Origin: Desulfovibrio sp.
GTDB taxonomy: Bacteria > Desulfobacterota > Desulfovibrionia > Desulfovibrionales > Desulfovibrionaceae
NCBI RefSeq assembly: GCF_019422935.1
Contig: NZ_JAHZCJ010000011.1
Location: 1 to 64,000 of the forward strand
DNA: 64,000 nt
Direction of reading: 5' to 3'
This document shows positions 1 through 8,550 of this stretch, piece after piece. How positions within the stretch are numbered: position 1 is the first letter of the stretch; every line of letters starts with the position of its first letter. A program made the translations under genes and the position numbers. The notes beneath the pieces are model-generated. The model was not told where the DNA came from, did no database searches, and worked only from the letters and a program-made list of their open reading frames with translations.

Positions 1-40
1 ATCTGCTACGTTTCATTCTTGTGCTCCTATGTCAGGAACA

Positions 41-442
41 CTAACTTTTCAATGGTATACTTCTCGGGGGGAGGGTCATCTTAGCCGTATTTTTGCCTAC
101 TGTATCTACATAAAAGCCACGGCACCAAAACTCACGGCTGCGGTATTTGAACTTGAGATCGCCGAATTGTTCATAGAGCATCAAACTACTTTTGCCTTTT
201 AAGTACCCCATAAAACTCGATACGCTTATTTTCGGCGGTATCTCAAGCAGCATGTGGATATGGTCTGGGCAGCATTCTGCTTCTAGTATTTTTACATCTT
301 TCCACTCACACAGCTTACGCAAAACATCTCCTACCGCTCGTCTCTTCTCACCATAGAATACTTGTCTACGATATTTAGGGGCAAAGACGATGTGATATTT
401 ACAGTTCCACTTTGTGTGAGCTAAACTTTTTGCGTCACCCAT
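41..442 (-). CDS. tnpA: IS200/IS605-family transposase TnpA (altered C-terminus)
   Basis: Single-strand HUH transposase of the Y1 type. The 133-residue product carries the family hallmarks: an N-terminal KYHIVFAPKYRR stretch, the HUH metal-binding motif in CPDHIHMLLE (about residues 58-67) and the catalytic tyrosine region FYVDTVGKN near residue 111. Family members are usually about 140-155 residues and continue after VGKN with a helix. Here the last 18 residues (from AKMTLPPRS) do not resemble that helix and the frame passes a C-rich run near 66-76, so a frameshift or internal deletion is likely and activity is uncertain. A strong RBS (AAGGAGG) precedes the ATG at 442 and is buried in a long stem-loop. 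The right end of the element would lie at or beyond the window edge. Confidence 0.85.
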   Translation of the reverse strand: MGDAKSLAHTKWNCKYHIVFAPKYRRQVFYGEKRRAVGDVLRKLCEWKDVKILEAECCPDHIHMLLEIPPKISVSSFMGYLKGKSSLMLYEQFGDLKFKYRSREFWCRGFYVDTVGKNTAKMTLPPRSIPLKS

Positions 443-448
443 TGTGAC

Positions 449-512
449 CTCCTTTTGATTTGTTTCGTTTGCAGTTGCCAGACCGCAAGTTGTTGTAACA
501 AATCAAAAGGAG
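449..512 (-). promoter_or_regulatory. IS200 leader hairpin sequestering the transposase RBS
   Basis: A perfect 16-bp inverted repeat (449-464 with 497-512, arm CTCCTTTTGATTTGTT) surrounds a 32-nt loop. In the mRNA the second arm contains the AAGGAG of the transposase RBS, so the stem would block ribosome access. IS200 elements are known to limit transposase synthesis by a hairpin of this kind. Confidence 0.75.
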
Positions 513-545
513 TTTTGCTGACATGCTTAAAGCTTTAAGCTTTAC

Positions 546-574
546 GGAACCCCCCGCCTAGCGGGGGGGGTTCT
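546..574. repeat. GC-rich hairpin at the left end of the IS200-like element
   Basis: A run of six C and a run of eight G flank CGCCTAGCG, giving a strong stem with TTC/GAA at its base. By position it may be the left-end subterminal hairpin recognised by TnpA, or a transcription block protecting the element. The exact element boundary cannot be set from one copy. Confidence 0.45.
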
Positions 575-583
575 ACATACAAT

Positions 584-617
584 AAAAAGTGATGTCTTTT
601 TCAAGACATCACTTTTT
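584..617 (-). terminator. Rho-independent terminator downstream of the chemoreceptor gene
   Basis: A perfect 15-bp stem (584-598 with 603-617) and a four-base loop, with five A at one end and five T at the other, so it can work in both directions. It lies about 140 bases after the stop of the minus-strand chemoreceptor gene and separates it from the IS element. Confidence 0.8.
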
Positions 618-757
618 GCCGCGCATGAATCGCTCGTGAATCTGCGCAATCTATAAACAGAAGCTTCGCAGCGTGGGTCAGCAACAAGGCCCGGTATGCA
701 GCATCTGGTAAAAATGGGCCTTGCCCCCCGCCATAGGCGAGGCATTCGGCGTAGTTG

Positions 758-2536
758 CTACGCGCCAGACTTCATCTTTTGCACCAGGCCCTGCAACTCG
801 CGCGTCTGCCCTGCCAACTGCTCCACAGCCTGGGCAGACTTGCTCATAATTGAAGCCGTATCGCGCGAAATACCGTTAATTTCATCAATACTGCGGGTGA
901 TTTCTTCCGATGTGGCAGACTGTTCTTCGCTGGCGGTGGCAATGGCGCGCACCTGATCGCTCGCGCCGTCAACCATGGTCACAATCTCCCGCAGCACCTC
1001 GCCGCAACGCCCGGCCATTTCCGTTGTGCGCTCCACAGCGGCAAGGGCGCGCTCCATATTTTCAATGTTAGCGCTGGTGCCGCTCTGGATGCCGCTGACA
1101 GCCTCGCCCACCTCGCGGGTGGCTCCCATGGTTTTTTCCGCCAGTTTGCGCACCTCGTCCGCCACCACGGCAAAACCGCGCCCGGCATCGCCAGCCCGCG
1201 CTGCCTCAATAGCTGCATTGAGGGCCAGCAGGTTGGTCTGATCCGCAATATCAGAAATGACAGACATGATCTGCCCGATGTTGCCCACCATGCCGCCCAG
1301 CGTATCCATGGAATTTTTCAGCTCGGCGGAGACGCGCCGCACCTCGCCCATGCCGTCCACCACCTGACGCATGACGCCGGAACCTTCATTGGCCCTGCTG
1401 TGCGCGGCATCCGTGCTTTGCGCGGTGTGGGCGGCATTCTGGGCAACCTCAAGCACTGTGGCGTTCATCTGCTCAATGGCTGTGGCGGCCTCGCTTACGC
1501 GAGCAGACTGGCGCTCCGCACCAAGGCTGGCCTGACGCACCTGCGCAGATATGTCCCCGGAAACGGACGAAATGCCCTCCACCGCACGTTCAAGCTGTGC
1601 TGCGGCTTCCATCATGCCCTCCGCCCTGGCGCGTTCTGCTGCGGCCTTGGCGGCCTGAGCTTCATCCGCAGCCTGCCGGGCGCGGCGGCCTTCTTCCGCA
1701 GCCTCGGCGCTCTTGCGCTCGGTTTCGGCTATCTTGCCCTTGAGCGTGCCCACCATACCCTCAATGCTGTCGCGCAGCGCAGCCATTTCCGCACTGTAAC
1801 TGCCGCTGGCCCGGGCCTCGAGGTCTCCGCCAGCCACGGCGCGCGCAAAGCTGATCACCCGCCCCAGAGGCCGGGTGACAGACAGCAGCACCAGCAGGGC
1901 AATACCCGTGCCACACACAACGCTGCCGCAAATGGAAATCAACAGCAGGTGTTCTGTGCCGCGCGTTTGCTCGGCCAGTTCACGCTGGCTGGATACCACG
2001 CGTTCCATGAACTCGATTTCCAGCGCTTCCAGATTTTTTTCGGTAGTATGAACGTGATTCTTGTAGGTTGTGTAATAGGCATTGGCCTGCGCGGCGCTCA
2101 TGCCGCCAGAGCCTGAGGCAATCTCTGAAGAAGTGCGGCGCACCACCACATCGTAAGCCGCAAATGCCTGTGCCGCTTCCTGCGCTTGGGCCTCAGCCTG
2201 GGCTCCGGCCTGGGGATTGCCCCGCAGGGCGGCCTCCAGCTTTCGCAGAGTCTCGCTCAGTTCAGCAGCAATTTCATCCAGCTTGCCCAGATATCCTTTG
2301 AGTGCCTTGCTGTCACCCATGTTCAGCAGGATGTCTTTTTCAGCCTTGCGGTAAAGCTGCATATCCAGGGATGCTTCGTGCAGCAGATTGATGGTGGGCA
2401 GTTCATGCCTGCCCAGCATGCCCAGCGTCTCGCGCTGCGCGCGCAAGGCCAGCATGGCCAGGCTGCCGGATATGGCAAAAATCAGCAGGATCACGCCAAA
2501 ACCGCTTGCCAGTTTAACCCGAAGCGACATGCCCAT
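758..2536 (-). CDS. Methyl-accepting chemotaxis protein
   Basis: Transmembrane chemoreceptor that signals to CheA/CheW. The 592-residue product has TM1 at about residues 10-32, a roughly 165-residue periplasmic helical sensor domain, TM2 at about 197-220, a HAMP domain (TRPLGRV onward, about 221-273) and a long signalling coiled coil. The signalling tip is near residue 435, with the conserved [18 protein letters not shown]. There is no C-terminal CheR-binding pentapeptide; the protein ends KMKSGA. The start at 2536 is preferred because GTGGAGGACACT precedes it; a longer open frame to 2605 lacks an RBS. The ligand cannot be inferred. It stands alone, without che genes nearby. Confidence 0.95.
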   Translation of the reverse strand: MGMSLRVKLASGFGVILLIFAISGSLAMLALRAQRETLGMLGRHELPTINLLHEASLDMQLYRKAEKDILLNMGDSKALKGYLGKLDEIAAELSETLRKLEAALRGNPQAGAQAEAQAQEAAQAFAAYDVVVRRTSSEIASGSGGMSAAQANAYYTTYKNHVHTTEKNLEALEIEFMERVVSSQRELAEQTRGTEHLLLISICGSVVCGTGIALLVLLSVTRPLGRVISFARAVAGGDLEARASGSYSAEMAALRDSIEGMVGTLKGKIAETERKSAEAAEEGRRARQAADEAQAAKAAAERARAEGMMEAAAQLERAVEGISSVSGDISAQVRQASLGAERQSARVSEAATAIEQMNATVLEVAQNAAHTAQSTDAAHSRANEGSGVMRQVVDGMGEVRRVSAELKNSMDTLGGMVGNIGQIMSVISDIADQTNLLALNAAIEAARAGDAGRGFAVVADEVRKLAEKTMGATREVGEAVSGIQSGTSANIENMERALAAVERTTEMAGRCGEVLREIVTMVDGASDQVRAIATASEEQSATSEEITRSIDEINGISRDTASIMSKSAQAVEQLAGQTRELQGLVQKMKSGA

Positions 2537-2585
2537 AGTGTCCTCCACTACGCGGATAAATCGTGAAGGGGGAACTATTTTGATA

Positions 2586-2612
2586 GTCATACCTACGCAC
2601 CGCACCTGTCAA
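2586..2612 (-). promoter_or_regulatory. Candidate sigma-70 promoter for the chemoreceptor gene
   Basis: On the minus strand a perfect TTGACA (2612-2607) is followed 15 bases later by TATGAC (2591-2586), about 50 bases before the start codon. The spacer is short, so this is tentative. Confidence 0.35.
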
Positions 2613-2736
2613 TGGCCGTCATGGCACGCGCCGCAAAATATATGCCCGGCGTTGCCTTCTTGCCTGAACTGTATCATTTTAAAAATCATGCACGGCTGCA
2701 CAGCAGGCCGCGCCGAACCCCAGCAAGGAGAATCCC

Positions 2737-3138
2737 GTGAGCGCCAACACCAGCGAACAGGCCTTGGAAAGCCTTATCAAGTGGCTGCGCAACCGCCATG
2801 CAGAAGTTATGGCGGCAGAGGCGCAGGCCCTTGCCCGCCTTGACGCCGGGGATACCCCCGGCCATAATGAACATATGCGCCTCAAGGCCGAACTGCTTGC
2901 AGCCATGGCCGAAGACGCCAAGCCCCTGCTTGAGCCGCTGCCGGGTGAAACGCGCTTCAATTACGCGCTCGCTCTAGAAGGCTTTTCGGCAAGTGCCAGA
3001 ATGTCTTTGCGTCTGAACTCAATTTTTTATATGTCAGCCCTGCTCTACCCCGATGATCACAAGCCGGGACAGCCCGACAACCTCACTCTGTGCATTGATC
3101 GCATGGAAAAAATGGGCCTAGATTTCAGAACAGAGTAA
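2737..3138 (+). CDS. Conserved hypothetical protein, helical, cytoplasmic
   Basis: A 133-residue soluble protein with GTG as start, chosen because AAGGAG lies eight bases upstream. It begins MSANTSEQALESLIKWLR and appears almost wholly alpha-helical; there is no signal peptide, membrane segment or cysteine cluster. The residue pattern and codon use match the neighbouring genes, so I take it as real. I do not recognise a family; small proteins of this kind are common in Desulfovibrio genomes. It sits between a divergent chemoreceptor gene and an EF-hand protein gene, which says little about its role. Confidence 0.7.
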   Translation: MSANTSEQALESLIKWLRNRHAEVMAAEAQALARLDAGDTPGHNEHMRLKAELLAAMAEDAKPLLEPLPGETRFNYALALEGFSASARMSLRLNSIFYMSALLYPDDHKPGQPDNLTLCIDRMEKMGLDFRTE

Positions 3139-3253
3139 TCCGGGCTTGAAATTTTGGCCTTGCCGACAACTGGCAAGGTTTTATCTTGAAAACAGCAACG
3201 CCGCAGGCAGCACCCATGCGCTGACGGCTCAACACCCCACAAGGAGATCCCCC

Positions 3254-3637
3254 ATGAAGCTTCTGCACATAGCCCTCGCTGCCGTGCTCTGCCTTTGGGC
3301 CGCATCTGCCCAGGCCAACCCCGCCGCAACCGATACGGCCAAGGTTGATAAATTTGCCATGATGGATACTAACAAGGACGACAAGGTGTCCTACGAGGAA
3401 TTCAAGGCGTACTTCCCCAATATGCGCGAAGAAGCCTTTGCCGTTATTGACAAAAACGGCGATAAAGTTATTGACCGCGCTGAATGGGACGAGTTTGTGT
3501 CCAACCATTCCTCCGGCCACATGGGTGGCAGCATGGGCAACATGATGGGCGGCCAGAACGGCATGCCCGGCAACGCCATGATGCCCACTCCCGGCAGCGC
3601 AGACATGCCCCTGGTGACGCCCCCCAATGGCAAATAA
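3254..3637 (+). CDS. Exported EF-hand protein with Met/Gly-rich tail
   Basis: A 127-residue protein with a Sec signal peptide (cleavage likely after AQA, residue 21) and a pair of calcium-binding EF-hand loops, DTNKDDKVSYEEF (about residues 38-50) and DKNGDKVIDRAEW (about 65-77). Both loops keep acidic or oxygen-bearing residues at positions 1, 3, 5 and 12, apart from W following the second. The last 40 residues are rich in Met, Gly, Asn and Pro and are probably disordered. The start at 3254 has AAGGAG at good spacing. The stop overlaps the start of the radical SAM gene that follows. Likely a periplasmic Ca2+ binder; its partner is unknown. Confidence 0.85.
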   Translation: MKLLHIALAAVLCLWAASAQANPAATDTAKVDKFAMMDTNKDDKVSYEEFKAYFPNMREEAFAVIDKNGDKVIDRAEWDEFVSNHSSGHMGGSMGNMMGGQNGMPGNAMMPTPGSADMPLVTPPNGK

Positions 3638-6047
3638 ACGCCCCGCGCCATTTCCGCAGCCCTGGCGTCAGCACGGCGACCAGGGCTGTGCTGCTCCTGA
3701 GCGGCAGCCCGAAAAATCAAAAACGGCTGCCGTTCCGCTTTCTGCTGACGCGCCCAAAGGTGCGCCGCGCCGACAGGGTGCCAGAGCCTCCGCACACGCA
3801 GACAACAAGCCCGCGCCCACGCGCAAGCCGCCCTTTCCCGATCTGCTGCGCGAGAGCGCGCAGCAACGCAAGGCCGTTGCCCCAGAATCTCTGTGGGCGG
3901 ACGCGCCACAGGCAGGCGCTGGCGGCGCACAGCCTCAAGGCCGCTTGCGTCAGCCTCGTTTTGTGCCCATGAGCGCGGAAGAAATGCGCGCCCTTGGCTG
4001 GGATCAGCTTGATGTGCTGCTGATCAACGGTGATGCCTACGTTGACCACCCTTCGTTCGGTAACGTGCTGCTGGCCCGCTGGCTGATCCACCACGGCTTC
4101 CGTACCGGCATTGTGGCCCAGCCCGGTTGGGAAAATACTGACGATCTGCTCGTCATGGGCCGCCCGCGCCTGTTTGCCGGGGTGAGCGCCGGTGCGCTTG
4201 ATTCCCTGCTGGCGCACTACACGGCCTTTCGTAAAAAGCGGCACGACGATGCCTACACGCCCGGCGGCAAAGCCGGGGCGCGCCCCAACCGTGCGTGTCT
4301 GGTCTATGCCAACCTTGCTCGGCGGGCATTTCCCGGCCTGCCCATCATTCTTGGCGGCATTGAGGCCAGCCTGCGCCGTGTTTCCCACTACGATTTCTGG
4401 ACAGACTCCCTGCGCAAACCCATTCTTATGGATGCCAAGGCTGACCTGCTCATCTGGGGCATGGGCGAAAAGGCCATTATCGAATGCGCCCAACGCCTGG
4501 ACAAAGGCGAAGATATTCGCGGCATCCCCGGCACGGCCTGGATGAACAAGCTGGACGCTTCCGGGCATCCGGCCAATCTTCCGCCCGCCCTTGAAGGCGA
4601 GCCGTGGGTTGCCCTGCCCTCGCACAATGAAATTCTGGCCGACTCTTTCGAGTTGCTCAAACTGACGCAGGAACTGGAGCGGCAGGTGCACCGCCTTGAC
4701 GCCTGGGCCTTTGAGCCTGTGGGCGACCGCGCCGTTGTACTGGCCCGCCCTGCCCAGCCGCTGACCACAGAAGAAATGGACGATCTCTACACCCTCCCCT
4801 TCACCCGGCTGGCGCACCCGCGCTACAGGGAGGCCATCCCTGCGGCGGAAATGATGCGTACCAGCATCACAAGCCACAGGGGTTGCGGCGGGGGCTGCTC
4901 GTTCTGTTCTCTGGCTTTGCATCAGGGCAGGCGCATCAGCTCGCGCTCCGAGCAGTCCATCCTTGCCGAGGCGCGTATGCTGGGACAGCAGAACGTGGCC
5001 CGAGGCAAAGGCCCGGTGGCGATTTCTGACGTGGGCGGCCCCACCGCCAACATGTGGCAGGGGCACTGCGCGCTGGACAGCCGCACTGCGCAGGACGGCG
5101 ACATGTCCAAACCACGAGTCAAAAGCGCCTGCCGCCGCACCAGTTGCTGCTTTCCCAGCGTGTGCAAATCCTTCATCACGCCGCAGCGCAAACATGTGGA
5201 GCTGCTGCGCAAGGTTGCCGCCCTGCCGGAAGTCAAGCAGGCCCGCGTGGCGAGCGGCGTTCGCGCCGACCTTGCCCTGCGCGACGCCGAGGCCCTAGCC
5301 GCTTACACTGGCGAATTTACGGGCGGTCAGCTCAAGGTTGCTCCTGAGCATTGCGCGCCCTCTGTGCTTGAGCTCATGCGCAAGCCCTCGCTGGACGTGT
5401 TTGAGGCTTTTCTGGAGAGCTTTGTGCGCCAAAGCCGCGCCGCAGGCCGGGAACAGTATGTAGTACCGTACCTTATGAGCGGTTTCCCCGGCTGTACGGA
5501 TGAGGACATGCGCACCCTGTCGCACTGGTTGCGGCAACGGCATTGGAATCCGCAGCAGACGCAGTGCTTTATTCCCACCCCCGGCACCATTGCCACGGGC
5601 ATGTTTTATTGCGGGCGCGATGAGCTTGGCGAGCAGATTTATGTTGCCCGCACAGATGCCCAGCGCATGCGGCAGCACTACATCCTGATGCCTGCTGCAG
5701 AGGATGGTGACGCCCCCCGGCGGCCCGGCTCTCGGCCCGGTGTCAGGCCCAACACCCGGGGCAACACATTGCCCGGCGCGCATGGAGACGCTCGCAAGTC
5801 TGACAGCACAAGGCCTGACAGAGCTGGCAAGCCAGAGGACAGGGCAAGGCCTTCCCGTGGCCCACAAGGGCAGCGGGATGACAGGCCTGCACGGAGGGAA
5901 GACAATGATCGTGGTGCAGCAAAAGGCAGACCGGCTAGGGGTGATAACCCGCAAAGGGGCAAGGACTCACGCTTCGGTTCTGATGATCGAGGCTCTGACC
6001 GCAACGGCAAACGCGGCGATGGACGGCGCGGCGGAAGACGCGCGTAA
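3627..6047 (+). CDS. YgiQ-family radical SAM protein
   Basis: A member of the YgiQ (UPF0313) family, radical SAM enzymes of unknown substrate. The core begins at about residue 115 with RFVPMSAEEMRALGWDQLDV and the family signature GDAYVDHPSFG. The 4Fe-4S radical SAM motif is CGGGCSFC near residue 425. The 806 residues exceed the usual length (about 600-740) because of a basic, Pro/Ala-rich N-terminal stretch of about 110 residues and an Arg/Gly/Asp-rich tail of about 115 residues, both probably disordered. The ATG at 3627 overlaps the preceding gene and has no clear RBS, so the true start could be further in, for example the ATG at 3970. Confidence 0.88.
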   Translation: MANKRPAPFPQPWRQHGDQGCAAPERQPEKSKTAAVPLSADAPKGAPRRQGARASAHADNKPAPTRKPPFPDLLRESAQQRKAVAPESLWADAPQAGAGGAQPQGRLRQPRFVPMSAEEMRALGWDQLDVLLINGDAYVDHPSFGNVLLARWLIHHGFRTGIVAQPGWENTDDLLVMGRPRLFAGVSAGALDSLLAHYTAFRKKRHDDAYTPGGKAGARPNRACLVYANLARRAFPGLPIILGGIEASLRRVSHYDFWTDSLRKPILMDAKADLLIWGMGEKAIIECAQRLDKGEDIRGIPGTAWMNKLDASGHPANLPPALEGEPWVALPSHNEILADSFELLKLTQELERQVHRLDAWAFEPVGDRAVVLARPAQPLTTEEMDDLYTLPFTRLAHPRYREAIPAAEMMRTSITSHRGCGGGCSFCSLALHQGRRISSRSEQSILAEARMLGQQNVARGKGPVAISDVGGPTANMWQGHCALDSRTAQDGDMSKPRVKSACRRTSCCFPSVCKSFITPQRKHVELLRKVAALPEVKQARVASGVRADLALRDAEALAAYTGEFTGGQLKVAPEHCAPSVLELMRKPSLDVFEAFLESFVRQSRAAGREQYVVPYLMSGFPGCTDEDMRTLSHWLRQRHWNPQQTQCFIPTPGTIATGMFYCGRDELGEQIYVARTDAQRMRQHYILMPAAEDGDAPRRPGSRPGVRPNTRGNTLPGAHGDARKSDSTRPDRAGKPEDRARPSRGPQGQRDDRPARREDNDRGAAKGRPARGDNPQRGKDSRFGSDDRGSDRNGKRGDGRRGGRRA

Positions 6048-6080
6048 CTGTGCCAACGGGTGTTTCATAAGGAGGCAACC

Positions 6081-6317
6081 ATGTCCCGCCCACTGACTTC
6101 AGAAGATGATCGGCTGACCCGTCTGGAAGAACTGACCTTTTTTCAGGAGGAACGCATCAAGGCTCTTGATGCGGCGCTGACCGCCCAACAGTTGCAACTG
6201 GACAAGCTGGAGCAGGATTTTTCCGATGCCACATCCGTGATCCGCCTGTTGCGCGAGAAGCTTGGCGACCAGCCGGAAAATTCGCTACCGCCCCACTCCA
6301 TGCCCGAACGCTGGTAG
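6081..6317 (+). CDS. slyX: SlyX-family coiled-coil protein
   Basis: A 78-residue protein resembling SlyX: an N-terminal RLTRLEELTFFQEERIKAL coiled coil, the QQLQLDKLEQ segment and a short Pro/His tail (LPPHSMPERW), typical of the family (about 70-80 residues). SlyX is cytoplasmic, of unknown function, and is named from its neighbourhood to slyD in enterobacteria. The ATG at 6081 has AAGGAGG seven bases upstream; a longer frame exists but has no RBS. It follows the YgiQ-type gene by 33 bases and is probably co-transcribed with it. Confidence 0.8.
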   Translation: MSRPLTSEDDRLTRLEELTFFQEERIKALDAALTAQQLQLDKLEQDFSDATSVIRLLREKLGDQPENSLPPHSMPERW

Positions 6318-6438
6318 CACCAGCGCTCGGCGCTATATGTAAAGAATAAATCGCCAAGCGCTGTCCGAGGCTGTAACAGCAAACGAATACAGGCGCACTC
6401 CGCTGCCAGCAAGGCCTACAAGCGCACCGCACCAAAGT

Positions 6439-6483
6439 CAGACAAATAAAAAACCCGCCAATGGCGGGTTTTTTATTTGTCTG
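6439..6483. terminator. Bidirectional terminator between slyX and qmoD
   Basis: A nearly perfect palindrome of 45 bases with arms of 22 (6439-6460 and 6462-6483). A GC core (ACCCGCC/GGCGGGT) is flanked by A-rich and T-rich runs on both sides, so it would terminate the plus-strand slyX transcript and the minus-strand apr/qmo transcript. Confidence 0.85.
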
Positions 6484-6511
6484 AGGGTTCGGGGCCTTGC
6501 CCCAAACCCTC
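6483..6511. repeat. GC-rich hairpin after qmoD
   Basis: GAGGGTT...AACCCTC arms enclose GGGGC/GCCCC, with one mismatch. It lies directly between the qmoD stop and the bidirectional terminator and may protect the 3' end of the qmo transcript. Confidence 0.5.
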
Positions 6512-6529
6512 TTGCAGGCAATTTTTGCT

Positions 6530-7252
6530 TTAGAAGCCGAAACCGTCGTTGTTGGCGCCGGAGGCACCAAAGCCGAAATCGTCCGGCACGGCGCTTTCTT
6601 CAGCAGCAGGGGCAGCTTCTTCACCGGCAGCGGCGGCTGCACCGGCGGCGGCACCGCCCACAACCATGCCTTTCAGGCCGTCCTTGATGGCGTCCTTGAT
6701 GTTCATCATCAGTTCGTCATGGTTGATGGCGACCTTGCCCTGGAATTCGGCAACCTGCTTGCGCAGCCCACCCATATCGGTGTTCATGGTCTTGATTTTG
6801 GCTTCAAGCTCATCAACTTTCTTGGAAAGAGCTGCAGCGCGGGCTTCAGCGGGTTCCAGAGCGCGCACGCGGTCTTCAAGGGCCACGGCGGCGGCGGTCT
6901 GAGCGGCCATGCTGGCGTAGGTTTCGCCAAGGTAGTTCAGCACCTTGTCGCACAGGGCCTTGGTCAGGCCGTCCATGCAGGTGAGGGAAACATTGTCGCC
7001 AAGGGCGCTGCGGCCAGTGTTGACAAAGGCGTCCCAGGACTGGCCTTCAACCCAGTTCAGGTCGGCAAACTTGGGGTACCAGCGGGCCAGCCATGCGGCG
7101 GCAAAGGGGCCAACGGCCTTGGCGCAGGTATCACAGGCAACGGAACGACCGGCAACAAAACCGGCGATTTCCTTGACGTCTACGCCCTCCTTGCCCACAA
7201 CCAGGGCAAGCACGGACTCCACGGGAAAAACCTTACGAGATGTATCGGACAT
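6530..7252 (-). CDS. qmoD: QmoD-like protein, last gene of the qmo cluster
   Basis: By position and composition this matches the conserved promoter-distal gene of qmoABC in Desulfovibrio (DVU0851 in D. vulgaris). Its function is not settled. The 240-residue product has an N-terminal globular part with a CDTC cysteine pair (about residue 40), a coiled coil at about residues 120-190, a Gly/Ala-rich stretch (GMVVGGAAAGAAAAAG) and an acidic tail ending FGFGASGANNDGFGF. No signal peptide is present; the Gly/Ala stretch is too small and weakly hydrophobic to be a sure membrane segment. The start at 7252 follows GAGGAGGAGG. It is about 100 bases downstream of qmoC on the same strand. Confidence 0.8.
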   Translation of the reverse strand: MSDTSRKVFPVESVLALVVGKEGVDVKEIAGFVAGRSVACDTCAKAVGPFAAAWLARWYPKFADLNWVEGQSWDAFVNTGRSALGDNVSLTCMDGLTKALCDKVLNYLGETYASMAAQTAAAVALEDRVRALEPAEARAAALSKKVDELEAKIKTMNTDMGGLRKQVAEFQGKVAINHDELMMNIKDAIKDGLKGMVVGGAAAGAAAAAGEEAAPAAEESAVPDDFGFGASGANNDGFGF

Positions 7253-7355
7253 GGCGGCCTCCTCCTCGGAGATCGTATTTTTTTCAGAAAAGCTCACGGG
7301 GAACTGTGCGCATCCTCAAGGGCGGCCCCCGGCGCAAAGCCAGGGGCCAACGCCG

Positions 7356-8537
7356 TTAGCTTCTGCCGTACATGCGGGCGTAAACCAGGGCCGCCGTGCG
7401 GTACACGAAGTGCCCAAGCTTAGACCAGGGCAGGTAAGCGAAAAGCATCCACACAAACACCAGGTGCAGGTAGTACACCAGGAAGGCGGGCACAAGGGCG
7501 TCCGCCAGGCGGAAGCACTGCGACAGCACACCGGTGACGGCCACCAGCCAGATGATGCCCAGCAGATACCAGTCGTACCAGCTGGAACCCTGGAACTTGG
7601 GATTCAGCATCACGCGGCGGACAGTAAGGATGGCAAGACCGGCCAGCAGCATGAGCGCGCCCAGGTTGGCCAGAATCTTCACCGGGAAGAGCAGCGGCAT
7701 GGGCGTTTCAATGTGGATGAGCGGAATAACCTTGCCGCCCCAGTGACCAACAGCCACAACCGCCGTAACAAAGGCCAGAATGGCAAAGCTGTAAACCAGC
7801 AGCATGTGGCCGAACTTACGGTTGGGGGTTTCCTTGCCGGTGGCGGGGCCGTCTTCGCAGTCGTCAAACTTGCGGTGGGTGATGACTTCATCCCACAGCA
7901 CGTCCCACAAATGCCAGATCCAGCACTTTTTCTTGCCGATGACGGCCAGTGAGCCTTCAGGCTTGAACATACCCCACAGTTTCATGACGCCCCTGGCGAT
8001 GATCAAGGCCGCGCCAAAGAAGGTGAGCATGAAGATGGGGTCGATGGTGTAGTCGCCGTAAAAAATCTGACCAAAAACAATGCGGCCATCGGCAGCGCGA
8101 GGGAACCACTGACCGCCGTTGAAACCGGCGCGGATCCACCACACAAAGAGCCACAACACAGCCGGGATGGCGAAGAGCACAGGCAGGCCAGCAGGCTTGC
8201 TCATGAGCTTGCCCACGCAGGTGGGTTCGGTCAGTTCGCGGTAAATGACGTTGCGCGCTGCGCCCATGAGGTCCGCAGGCTTGGCGCCGCGCGGGCAAAG
8301 GTCGGAGCAGTTGCCGCAGTTGTGGCAGAGCCACAGGTCAACGTCGGCGCGCAGCTTGTCTTTAAGGCCCCACGAAGCCCAGACCATTTCCTTGCGCGGA
8401 TAAGGCGCATTGGCCGGAGCGAGAGGGCAGGCCACGGAGCAGGTGGCGCACTGGTAGCACTTCTTGAGGGACTCTCCCCCAGATTCTTCCAGCGCCCTGA
8501 CAAACTCCATATCAGGTTTGATTGTACATTGTGCCAT
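7356..8537 (-). CDS. qmoC: QmoC, menaquinol-oxidising subunit of the Qmo complex
   Basis: Membrane subunit of the quinone-interacting membrane-bound oxidoreductase, which passes electrons from menaquinol to APS reductase. The 393-residue protein fuses an HdrC-like N-terminus with two 4Fe-4S motifs (CYQCATCSVACP near residue 24, CHNCGNCSDLCP near residue 68) to an HdrE/NarI-like cytochrome b region of about six membrane segments starting near residue 125, with histidines suited to haem ligation (for example GHMLLVYSF and YYLHLVFVW). The start at 8537 is chosen because GGAGG is nine bases upstream; the ATG six bases earlier abuts the RBS. It follows qmoB by 13 bases. Confidence 0.96.
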   Translation of the reverse strand: MAQCTIKPDMEFVRALEESGGESLKKCYQCATCSVACPLAPANAPYPRKEMVWASWGLKDKLRADVDLWLCHNCGNCSDLCPRGAKPADLMGAARNVIYRELTEPTCVGKLMSKPAGLPVLFAIPAVLWLFVWWIRAGFNGGQWFPRAADGRIVFGQIFYGDYTIDPIFMLTFFGAALIIARGVMKLWGMFKPEGSLAVIGKKKCWIWHLWDVLWDEVITHRKFDDCEDGPATGKETPNRKFGHMLLVYSFAILAFVTAVVAVGHWGGKVIPLIHIETPMPLLFPVKILANLGALMLLAGLAILTVRRVMLNPKFQGSSWYDWYLLGIIWLVAVTGVLSQCFRLADALVPAFLVYYLHLVFVWMLFAYLPWSKLGHFVYRTAALVYARMYGRS

Positions 8538-8550
8538 TGCTGCCATCCTC

